In this document: piece after piece, positions 1-5,190 of the stretch | Layout: the number at the start of each line of letters is the position of its first letter | Position numbering within the stretch: position 1 is the first letter of the stretch | Origin: an uncultured Clostridia bacterium | Lineage (GTDB): Bacteria; Bacillota; Clostridia; Lachnospirales; Anaerotignaceae | Direction of reading: 5' to 3' | NCBI GenBank assembly: GCA_947036475.1 | Contig: CAMQRG010000139.1 | Span: 1-5,190 of the forward strand | Length of the DNA stretch: 5,190 nt | The notes under the pieces: generated by a model | What the model was told of the DNA's origin: nothing | The model's database searches: none | Seen by the model: the letters and a program-made list of their open reading frames with translations, nothing else | Program-made: the position numbers and the translations under genes

Positions 1-726
1 CCCCTGCACCGTATGGCTTTTCATAATCTCAAATTCTTCGCTTGTCAGCTTTCCTGGTTTGTTCAGAATATTATCCGGAATCGCAATTTTACCAACATCA
101 TGCAGGATTGCCGCCGTAGCAATTTCTTCTTTCTGCACCGCATTCATATCCTTGCTGAATTCCATTTTATTCAGGAAGAACAGCGTAAAATCATGAATCC
201 TGCGGACATGGTCGCCAGATTCGCAGTCTCGGAATTCGATGGCAGTCGCCAGCGTTTCTACAAGCGCGCGGTTGAGGGATTCCAGTTCCTTCCGTTTTTC
301 ATCCAGTTCGCGTTCCTGTATATCAACTTTTTTGCTCAGCTTATCCCTGATATGGAACAGCTCAATCACGCTTTCAATACGCCGTTTTACGATATGCGAA
401 ACGAAGGGCTTGCCAATCACGTCCATAACGCCCATTTCATAGCCTTTTATCGTAGATTCTTCCGTATTTTCCGCCGTAATCAAAAAAACCGGTACTTTTT
501 TTGTGAAATCAGTTTGGTTCATTTGTTCCAGAGCGGCAAAGCCGTCCATAACAGGCATGACTATATCCAGCAAAACCGCTGCCAGTTCGTTTTCCTTTCC
601 TTTGATGCATTCTAATGCTTCCTCACCATTTTCCGCCTCAATCATGTGATAATCCTGCCGAAAAATCTCGCACAAAATTGCGCGGTTCAGCTCCATATCA
701 TCTACGACCAGGATACTTTTTTTCAT
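1..726 (-). CDS. Response regulator with N-terminal receiver and C-terminal HD-GYP domain (putative c-di-GMP phosphodiesterase), 3' end cut by window edge
   Basis: The visible 242 residues run open to the window edge, so the protein is C-terminally truncated here only because the window ends. A CheY-like receiver spans about residues 3-122: acidic pair D9-D10, phosphoacceptor D54 in LLDIVMPVMDG, conserved T84 and K106-P107. A charged helix (about 126-160) of signalling coiled-coil type links it to an HD-GYP domain. That domain shows R166-D167 and H173 in FRDCESGDHVRR, the metal-binding H209-D210 with K213 in ILHDVGKIAIPD, and H238 in SHTVQG. The GYP motif itself would lie beyond the edge. Known members hydrolyse cyclic di-GMP in the cytoplasm under control of receiver phosphorylation; activity here is inferred. 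The start is chosen because the receiver begins at once (MKKSILVVDD) and AGGAAG lies 9 nt upstream. No kinase gene is adjacent except walK, 395 bp upstream. Family assignment is firm; substrate and output are not. Confidence 0.95.
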   Translation of the reverse strand, partial: MKKSILVVDDMELNRAILCEIFRQDYHMIEAENGEEALECIKGKENELAAVLLDIVMPVMDGFAALEQMNQTDFTKKVPVFLITAENTEESTIKGYEMGVMDVIGKPFVSHIVKRRIESVIELFHIRDKLSKKVDIQERELDEKRKELESLNRALVETLATAIEFRDCESGDHVRRIHDFTLFFLNKMEFSKDMNAVQKEEIATAAILHDVGKIAIPDNILNKPGKLTSEEFEIMKSHTVQG

Positions 727-740
727 CTTTCCACACTTCC
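724..740 (-). promoter_or_regulatory. Ribosome binding site and start codon of the HD-GYP response regulator gene
   Basis: On the minus strand AAAAAGGAAG is followed after 9 nt by ATG at 724-726. A second purine run (GGAAAG) touches the ATG but is too close to serve as the main Shine-Dalgarno. The next in-frame codons upstream reach a TGA stop at 754-756, so no longer N-terminus is possible without crossing that stop. Confidence 0.7.
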
Positions 741-892
741 TTTTTCTGCCGTATCAATGCTCCAGAAATCTATTTCCCGCAAGGCCCGAAAACAAAACCT
801 GCTTTATTTGGAACACAATGCTTCGCGCCTTTCCATAAAAGCCCTGCTTTCCCAGCCGCCCGCCATTCTCCACAGCAGGCATTTATCTGCAA

Positions 893-950
893 ATCTCCTG
901 TATATTAGAAAACTGTATGGCTTACAATACCATAACACAAATCAGGAGAT
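893..950. repeat. Nested inverted repeat with 8-bp outer arms (SD-like and anti-SD-like)
   Basis: ATCTCCTG at 893-900 is exactly complementary to CAGGAGAT at 943-950. Inside lies a second short inverted repeat, TATGG (916-920) and CCATA (930-934), with a 9-nt loop. On either strand the 3' arm reads CAGGAGAT, a Shine-Dalgarno-like sequence, and the 5' arm is its complement. The element overlaps the possible promoter upstream of the HD-GYP gene, so it could be an operator or an RNA structure. The arms are short enough that chance is possible. Confidence 0.4.
899..927 (-). promoter_or_regulatory. Possible weak sigma-A promoter for the HD-GYP gene
   Basis: Reading the minus strand, TTGTAA (922-927) is followed after 17 nt by TATACA (899-904), which overlaps a second -10-like hexamer TAATAT (902-907). 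Each hexamer matches four of six consensus positions for the pair quoted, so the call is weak. Transcription would begin near 892 and give a leader of about 165 nt. A better -35-like TTGACA exists at 984-989 but has no acceptable -10 at 16-18 nt. Confidence 0.3.
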
Positions 951-1030
951 ATGTCCACAGAACTTGTGTACAAACTCTTTTTTTGTCAAAAAGCATACAT
1001 TTTGATTAGGCGTTTTTAATGGATTTTATT

Positions 1031-1044
1031 CCATAAATTTATGG
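1031..1044. repeat. Perfect 14-bp palindrome CCATAAATTTATGG, operator-like
   Basis: Both halves match exactly, with no loop. The site lies about 80 bp downstream of the walK stop and about 300 bp upstream of the HD-GYP start. A further ATGGA/TCCAT pair (1019-1023 and 1030-1034) abuts it. The geometry suits a homodimeric transcription factor rather than a terminator, because the stem is AT-rich and has no following U-tract. No known regulator's consensus is recognised. Confidence 0.4.
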
Positions 1045-1121
1045 TAAAGGTGCATATTTTATGCTACTCTTGAATATATAAACAGAAACAAATACAGACA
1101 AAAAAGTATAGATTTTAATAA

Positions 1122-2936
1122 TCATGCCTCATCCTCCTCATAATGCAGAACGGGACGCTCCTTCGGGAACCACATCGTCATAACCGTTCCTTTCCCATAT
1201 TCGCTTTCGGCAGTCAGACGCCCGCCATGGCCCTCCATAATCTCTTTCGCAATGGCAAGCCCCAGCCCTGTACCGCCCATGGCGCGGCTGCGCGCCTTAT
1301 CCACGCGGTAAAAACGTTCAAATATACGCGGCAGGTCTTCGCGGGAGATTCCCATGCCGGTATCCCGCACAGATATTTTGTAATACTGTGCATCTTCCCT
1401 GATATAAATGCGAATCTTCGCCTGTTCAAGACTGTATTTGATGGCATTCGTCACGATGTTGTTTACAACCTGCCCTACTCTGTCCCTGTCACCATAGACC
1501 ACAACATCATGCGGATACGGCTCAAACGACAGGTCCTGATTTTTCGCCTCGGCATGTATTTTATTCTGCCGCACCGTAATATTCAAAAATTCGTTCATTT
1601 CGATTTCCGTAATATCCAGCCGTACCTGCTTATTATCAAAACGCGTCAGCTGCAATAAATCCCGCACAAGGAACGCCATGCGGTCTGCCTCGCTGTCAAT
1701 AATGCCAAGAAAATCCAGTGCAATTTCTCTGTCCTCAATAGCCCCTTCAATGAGCGTTTCCGTATAGCTTTTCACCGTCGTCAGCGGCGTACGCAGCTCA
1801 TGAGAAACATTTGCCACAAATTCTTTGCGCATATCGTCCAGCTTTTTCTGCTCGGTAATATCCTGCAAAACAACTACAACACCTTCGATGCGTCCCGCCG
1901 TATCATAATACGGCGAAAAGTTGGCGTTAATGAATTGTTTTCCCACAGGGAAGATAACTTTTTTAGATGGTTCGCTCCCCATATCCAGATAAACGGCCGA
2001 ATTGATATCGTACGCACGAATAAACTGGGAAAAATCCATTGTCATCTCCTCCAAGCCAAGCATTTCTGTAGCCGCGGCATTTGCCAGCATCAGGTCGCCG
2101 TCCTTGCTGAAGGATATGACGCCGTCGCTCATATTGTGCAGAAGGATTTCCAAACGGTTCTTTTCCCGCGAAATTTCCGACATATTTTTCGTCAGTTCCG
2201 AAGCCATATAGTTAAAGCTGCTCGTCAGCTGCCCAATCTCGTCACTGCTGCGCACCTTCAGGCTCTGGTTTAACCCGCCGCCTTCGGCAAGGCTTTTGGC
2301 GCCCTTTGTCAGCGCGAGTATGGGCCCTGTCAGCGTCTGTGCGAACACATAGCCCATGATAGCAGCCAAAAACAGTGCAATCGCCACAGCTGCCACGATG
2401 GTCTGTGTAGTCTGGTTCAAACTGTCCTGCATATCGCCCGCGTCCAACCGCGTATAAACGATGTAATTCCTGCCGTCCTCATCCGCCTGCGCCGGCATGG
2501 CATAACTCATCCATTCCTTCAGCAGACCAAGAGAATCCGTGCTGCGCTTACCGGAGGAAAAAGACGTCATGCCGTTCATGGCGGCAATAATCGCCTGATC
2601 TGTATAGGTCGGATAGGGTGCTTTCAGTTCCGTTGTAGACGCAATCGTATCGCCGTTGGCGTCCAGTATGTTCCCCTGTATTCCTACGGCGTTCGTGACC
2701 GTTTTCATCAGCTCCGCCTGGAAATTTTCTTCCCCGACGCTCTCGACCACCTGTTCATTTATTTTTTCCGCGTAGCTTTCCAGCTGCGCCCTGGATTTGT
2801 CAATCTCAATATTGCGAAGGCTCAGAAGGATATATGTCCCGCTGACGATCATCACAATCAGCACCAGCCCCAGGTACATCGCAATCAGTTTCCATTTTAT
2901 ACTGCGCAAATGTTCCGCCCCCGCTTTTCTCAGCAA
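1122..2936 (-). CDS. walK: Sensor histidine kinase WalK (YycG/VicK type)
   Basis: A 604-residue membrane kinase, close to the usual WalK length of about 610. Order of parts: short basic N-terminus, TM1 (about 16-38), extracellular sensor segment (about 39-178), TM2 (about 180-200), HAMP (about 201-253, with DEIGQL at 232-237), PAS (about 260-360), then the kinase core. H379 in ANVSHELRTP is the phosphoacceptor. The ATPase domain shows the N box (N493, N497), the G1 box DTGMGI (525-530), FERFYRVD (539-546) and GGTGLGLAI (554-562). The run KARSRAMGGTGLGLAIAKE and an acidic C-terminus (EEDEA) are strongly WalK-like. It should autophosphorylate and pass phosphate to WalR, coupling envelope state to cell-wall hydrolase expression. 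It overlaps walR by 7 nt, so translation is probably coupled. The start appears to be TTG at 2934-2936; a second TTG at 2907-2909 is an alternative that keeps TM1. walH, walI and walJ do not follow. Confidence 0.93.
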   Translation of the reverse strand: MLRKAGAEHLRSIKWKLIAMYLGLVLIVMIVSGTYILLSLRNIEIDKSRAQLESYAEKINEQVVESVGEENFQAELMKTVTNAVGIQGNILDANGDTIASTTELKAPYPTYTDQAIIAAMNGMTSFSSGKRSTDSLGLLKEWMSYAMPAQADEDGRNYIVYTRLDAGDMQDSLNQTTQTIVAAVAIALFLAAIMGYVFAQTLTGPILALTKGAKSLAEGGGLNQSLKVRSSDEIGQLTSSFNYMASELTKNMSEISREKNRLEILLHNMSDGVISFSKDGDLMLANAAATEMLGLEEMTMDFSQFIRAYDINSAVYLDMGSEPSKKVIFPVGKQFINANFSPYYDTAGRIEGVVVVLQDITEQKKLDDMRKEFVANVSHELRTPLTTVKSYTETLIEGAIEDREIALDFLGIIDSEADRMAFLVRDLLQLTRFDNKQVRLDITEIEMNEFLNITVRQNKIHAEAKNQDLSFEPYPHDVVVYGDRDRVGQVVNNIVTNAIKYSLEQAKIRIYIREDAQYYKISVRDTGMGISREDLPRIFERFYRVDKARSRAMGGTGLGLAIAKEIMEGHGGRLTAESEYGKGTVMTMWFPKERPVLHYEEDEA

Positions 2937-3625
2937 TCAAAGTAATAACCAACGCCTCTTTTTGTCAGAATATAAACCGGCTTACCGGGGTCATCCTCAA
3001 TTTTCTCACGTAAACGGCGGATAGTCACGTCCACCGTCCGCACGTCCCCAAAATATTCGTAGCCCCAGACCTTTTCCAGAAGGGTTTCTCGGGAAAAAAC
3101 CTGCCCTTTTTGTCCGGAAAGGAACTTCAGAAGTTCAAATTCCCGCAGTGTCAGGTCAATAATCTTTCCGTCTTTTCGTACTTCGTAGCGGTCAGGATTT
3201 AGGTCCAGCCGCTCAAACGCGCCGCCGGCCGCCGGTGTATCCACAGCAGGCTCTGCTCTGAATGCCGCTTTCCGCAGATTTGCCTTGACCCGCGCCATCA
3301 GTTCCCGCACACCAAACGGCTTCGTCACATAATCATCTGCGCCAAACTCCAGCCCCAGCACCTTGTCAACCTCCTCCGCGCGCGCCGTCAGCATGATAAT
3401 GGGCATGTTTTTCTTCTCGCGAATTTTTTTGCAGGCTTCATAACCGTCCATTTTCGGCATCATGATATCCAGCAGTATGAGGTCGGGCTCCTCCTCCATT
3501 GCCAGGCGCACGCCTTCCTCTCCGTCCGCCGCCTGAAGGATTTGGTAACCCTCTTTTTTCAGGTTGTATATAATAATATCCCTGATATTTTTTTCATCAT
3601 CTACGATCAAAATTCTTTTATCCAT
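2930..3625 (-). CDS. walR: Response regulator WalR (YycF/VicR type, OmpR/PhoB family)
   Basis: A 231-residue DNA-binding response regulator of normal length. The receiver occupies about residues 3-117: D9-D10, phosphoacceptor D53 in LLDIMMPKMDG, T80, and K102-P103 in YVTKPF. An Ala/Pro-rich linker (about 120-136) leads to an OmpR-type winged helix (about 137-229). The recognition-helix region, VWGYEYFGDVRTVDVTIRR (187-205), and the ending TKRGVGYYF are very close to Bacillus WalR, and this is the main reason for choosing WalR over other OmpR-family members such as PhoP. It is expected to bind promoters as a phosphorylated dimer and regulate peptidoglycan hydrolase and envelope genes. It is the first gene of a walR-walK operon, with its own strong promoter and an AAAGGAG ribosome binding site 10 nt before ATG. 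A paralogous OmpR-family regulator remains possible but less likely. Confidence 0.93.
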   Translation of the reverse strand: MDKRILIVDDEKNIRDIIIYNLKKEGYQILQAADGEEGVRLAMEEEPDLILLDIMMPKMDGYEACKKIREKKNMPIIMLTARAEEVDKVLGLEFGADDYVTKPFGVRELMARVKANLRKAAFRAEPAVDTPAAGGAFERLDLNPDRYEVRKDGKIIDLTLREFELLKFLSGQKGQVFSRETLLEKVWGYEYFGDVRTVDVTIRRLREKIEDDPGKPVYILTKRGVGYYFDC

Positions 3626-3673
3626 TGTCCCGCTGCTCCTTTCGGAAACCTAAAAACAATACTTAATGTTTCC

Positions 3674-3702
3674 ATTATACCCGAAACCCGGCAAAATGTA
3701 AA
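3674..3702 (-). promoter_or_regulatory. Sigma-A promoter of the walR-walK operon
   Basis: On the minus strand TTTACA (3697-3702) is followed by exactly 17 nt and TATAAT (3674-3679). This is five of six at -35 and six of six at -10. Transcription should start near 3667, giving a leader of about 42 nt before walR. The spacer contains the direct repeat CGGG-TTT-CGGG. A TGTAAA half-site resembling half of the WalR box (TGTWAH) overlaps the -35 on the plus strand. A second TGTAAA lies on the minus strand at 3723-3728, but the canonical direct repeat with 5-nt spacing is absent. Confidence 0.88.
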
Positions 3703-3729
3703 TAAAACTCTATGCATGGAAATTTACAC

Positions 3730-3767
3730 AAAAAAATGGAAGGCATGGTAAAACCTTCCATTTTTTT
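3730..3767 (-). terminator. Intrinsic terminator of pgi, structurally bidirectional
   Basis: A 14-bp perfect stem is formed by AAAAAAATGGAAGG (3730-3743) and CCTTCCATTTTTTT (3754-3767) around a 10-nt loop. On the minus strand the stem is followed by a seven-residue U-tract, about 40 nt after the pgi stop. This is what a Rho-independent terminator needs. The A- and T-tracts make it symmetrical, so it could also stop plus-strand transcripts. It separates pgi from the walR promoter, whose -35 begins 28 bp further on. Confidence 0.9.
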
Positions 3768-3806
3768 GTTTTTACTGTAACAATGTTTAATGCAGCTGCG
3801 TTTCGC

Positions 3807-5144
3807 TCAGCTGAGACGTTTTTCCAGTTCCGCCTTCATATCCTCATATCCGGGCTTGCCAAGCAGTGCAAACATATTTTTCTTGTATGCCTCCACACCC
3901 GGCTGGTCAAACGGGTTCACATCAAGCAGGTAGCCGCTGATACCGACTGCCTTCTCGAAGAAATACACCAGCGCGCCAAAATGCCATTCGTCCATTTTAT
4001 CTATTTCAACAACAATATTCGGTACGCCACCGTCCATATGCGCCAGCAGCGTTCCCGCGAACGCCTTGCTGTTGACAAACTGCATTTCCTTGCCCGCAAG
4101 GAAGTTCATGCCATCGCCGTCCTGTTCGTCAAACGGAATCACAGCGGCTGTTTTCGGCTCTTTGCACCAAAGCACCGTTTCAAAGAAATAACGTCCGCCG
4201 TCCTGAATGAACTGCCCGATGGAATGCAGGTCGGTCGAGAAATTTGCCGTAACAGGGAACACGCCCTTGTGCTCCTTGCCCTCGCTTTCTGCAAACAGCT
4301 GCTTGTACCATTCACCAAAAGAGGTCAGATGCGGCTCATAGTTCGCCAGTATTTCAATGCTTTTGCCCTGCTTGTAGAACAGGTAACGCAAAGCAGCATA
4401 CTGATAGCAGATATTTTTTTCCATATCCGGCTCCGCAAAGAGCTTCATTGCCTCTGCCGCGCCCTGCATAACCTTGTCAATGTCTACGCCCGCAACAGCC
4501 ATTGCCAGCAGTCCCACCGCCGTCAGCACAGTAAAACGTCCGCCGATGTCATCGGGAATGACAAAAGTTTCATAGCCCTCCGCATCACACATCTGCTTAA
4601 GCGCGCCTCTGGCCTTGTCAGTTGTAGCAAAAATGCGCTTTGCCGCCTCGTCCCTGCCATATTTCTTTTCCAGCATCTGTTTAAAGATACGGAATGCGAT
4701 GGCGGGCTCTGTTGTCGTACCGGATTTGGAAATGACGTTTACAGAAAAATCCCTGTCGCCCAAAATGGCAAGAATATCGTTGAGGTATGCGGAACTGATA
4801 TTATTCCCAACGAAATAGATGTCAGGCGTATCTTTTTTCTTTTCATTATAAAATGGTGTTTTAATGAAGTCCAAAGCTGTGCGCGTGCCGAGGTAAGAAC
4901 CGCCGATACCAATAACAATTAAAACTTCGCTGTTTGCCCGGATTTTTTCCGCAGCCTGTTTGATGCGGGCGAACTCTTCCTTATCATAGGCTTCCGGCAG
5001 GTTGACCCAGCCAACAAAATCATTGCCCTTGCCTGTTTTGTTATGCAGTGCATGATGGCAGCGTTCCACCTCCGGCTGCAATGCAAAAATTTCCTTACGT
5101 TCTACAAATCCTTCGCACCCATGCAGGGAAACTGAAATACTCAT
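3807..5144 (-). CDS. pgi: Glucose-6-phosphate isomerase (phosphoglucose isomerase)
   Basis: This 445-residue cytosolic enzyme interconverts glucose 6-phosphate and fructose 6-phosphate in glycolysis and gluconeogenesis. Its length matches the short Bacillus/Geobacillus-type enzymes (about 450) rather than the 550-residue E. coli type. Visible landmarks are the first SIS domain with GIGGSYLG (79-86), the phosphate-binding loop SKSGTTTE (139-146), family signature 1 DDIGGRFTVLTAVG (198-211) with R203, and signature 2 ending FDQPGVEAYKK (412-422). By analogy with the Geobacillus enzyme, E286 (in ESEGK), H307 (in TDLHSIGQ) and K421 are the likely catalytic residues; their mutual spacing fits. All expected motifs are intact, so the enzyme should be active. 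The ATG is preceded by TAAGGAGG at 8 nt, which settles the start. Transcription stops at the hairpin just downstream, so it is probably monocistronic or the last gene of a unit starting beyond the window. Confidence 0.98.
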   Translation of the reverse strand: MSISVSLHGCEGFVERKEIFALQPEVERCHHALHNKTGKGNDFVGWVNLPEAYDKEEFARIKQAAEKIRANSEVLIVIGIGGSYLGTRTALDFIKTPFYNEKKKDTPDIYFVGNNISSAYLNDILAILGDRDFSVNVISKSGTTTEPAIAFRIFKQMLEKKYGRDEAAKRIFATTDKARGALKQMCDAEGYETFVIPDDIGGRFTVLTAVGLLAMAVAGVDIDKVMQGAAEAMKLFAEPDMEKNICYQYAALRYLFYKQGKSIEILANYEPHLTSFGEWYKQLFAESEGKEHKGVFPVTANFSTDLHSIGQFIQDGGRYFFETVLWCKEPKTAAVIPFDEQDGDGMNFLAGKEMQFVNSKAFAGTLLAHMDGGVPNIVVEIDKMDEWHFGALVYFFEKAVGISGYLLDVNPFDQPGVEAYKKNMFALLGKPGYEDMKAELEKRLS

Positions 5145-5152
5145 TTACAACG

Positions 5153-5160
5153 CCTCCTTA
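5153..5160 (-). promoter_or_regulatory. Strong Shine-Dalgarno of pgi
   Basis: The minus strand reads TAAGGAGG, a full match to the 16S anti-SD, with 8 nt before the ATG at 5142-5144. Such a strong site agrees with a highly expressed glycolytic gene and fixes the start codon. Confidence 0.88.
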
Positions 5161-5175
5161 TTTTTTTGATTTTAG

Positions 5176-5189
5176 GGTCTTTTAAGACC
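5176..5189. repeat. Short hairpin at the right edge, upstream of pgi
   Basis: GGTCTT (5176-5181) and AAGACC (5184-5189) are perfectly complementary around TT. The structure lies about 15 nt upstream of the pgi Shine-Dalgarno and is cut off by the window edge. It may be part of a terminator of the preceding gene or of the pgi leader; the sequence visible here cannot decide. Confidence 0.3.
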
Positions 5190-5190
5190 T

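Larger units (their letters stand above)
727..1121. other. 395-bp intergenic region with palindromes and inverted repeats; no convincing gene
   Basis: This gap separates walK from the HD-GYP regulator gene. The half next to walK (about 905-1121) is very AT-rich, while 727-900 is closer to the base composition of the genes. I see no tRNA or rRNA, no clear riboswitch (in particular nothing resembling a c-di-GMP-I aptamer), and no strong terminator after walK. The minus strand has only a U-run (CTTTTTTG, about 1100-1107) without a stable stem. Contents worth noting are a 14-bp palindrome, a GCATA/TATGC repeat at 1052-1064, an 8-bp inverted repeat (893-900/943-950), a weak promoter-like pair, and short ORFs of doubtful meaning. 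One is 42 codons on the minus strand (754-882), in frame with the HD-GYP gene but closed by TGA. The most likely role is a regulatory leader for the HD-GYP gene. Confidence 0.7.

Noticed and set aside
13..615. A 200-codon plus-strand frame at the left end
   Set aside because: It is antisense to the receiver/HD-GYP gene, whose motifs are clear. The plus-strand protein is a low-information Phe/His/Arg-rich sequence typical of a shadow frame.
952..959. DnaA-box-like TCCACA sequences (near 952-959 and 868-874)
   Set aside because: They match only about seven of nine positions of TTATCCACA, are isolated, and no dnaA, dnaN or replication-origin context is present.
951..1019. A 22-codon plus-strand ORF starting MSTELVYK behind GGAGAT
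   Set aside because: The AGGAG-to-ATG spacing is only 2 nt, too short for normal initiation, and no good plus-strand promoter or conservation evidence is available.
1002..1030. Plus-strand promoter-like TTGATT-17-TTTATT
   Set aside because: The region is highly AT-rich so such matches are expected, and there is no plus-strand gene for it to serve.
3783..4922. A 379-codon open frame on the plus strand opposite pgi
   Set aside because: It lies wholly antisense to an intact pgi with every family motif. Its predicted protein shows no recognisable domain, and no ribosome binding site precedes it. Long antisense frames are common opposite genes with this codon usage.
1..5190. Search for CRISPR arrays, tRNA/rRNA genes, insertion sequences and attachment sites
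   Set aside because: No regularly spaced repeats, cloverleaf or rRNA-like sequence, transposase motifs or terminal inverted repeats with target duplications were seen.

Overview
The window carries four genes, all on the minus strand, so transcription runs from right to left: pgi, then walR-walK, then a response regulator cut by the left edge. The organism is a low- to mid-GC Bacillota, most likely an anaerobic member of Clostridia or a related class. Three things point there: the roughly 445-residue Bacillus-type glucose-6-phosphate isomerase, the WalR/WalK (YycF/YycG) pair that is characteristic of Bacillota, and the strong AGGAGG-type ribosome binding sites with a near-consensus sigma-A promoter. 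I cannot name genus or species from the sequence alone.

Layout from right to left. Positions 5145-5190 hold the pgi leader with an excellent Shine-Dalgarno and a small hairpin touching the window edge. Positions 3807-5144 encode phosphoglucose isomerase (glycolysis/gluconeogenesis), followed by a 14-bp-stem intrinsic terminator at 3730-3767. A near-perfect sigma-A promoter (TTTACA-17-TATAAT on the minus strand, 3674-3702) then starts the walR-walK operon. walR (2930-3625) overlaps walK (1122-2936) by 7 nt, and walK appears to begin at a TTG codon. After walK there is a 395-bp AT-rich, gene-poor stretch (727-1121) with several palindromes and inverted repeats. It ends at a gene for a receiver plus HD-GYP-domain response regulator (1-726), whose C-terminal part lies outside the window.

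How the genes work together. WalK is a two-transmembrane sensor kinase with an extracellular sensor segment, HAMP, PAS and a complete kinase core. It should phosphorylate WalR, the OmpR-family regulator that in related bacteria controls cell-wall hydrolases and growth. The usual downstream accessory genes (walH, walI, walJ) are not present here. The next gene instead encodes a putative cyclic-di-GMP phosphodiesterase-type response regulator with its own spacing and probably its own promoter. pgi is insulated from walRK by the terminator and is a neighbour rather than an operon member.

Most of the window is ordinary core genome. The least explained part is 727-1121. It has a 14-bp perfect palindrome, recurring CCATAA half-sites about 100 bp apart, and an 8-bp inverted repeat whose two arms are an SD-like and an anti-SD-like sequence. 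I found no convincing sign of a novel defence, mobile or biosynthetic system.
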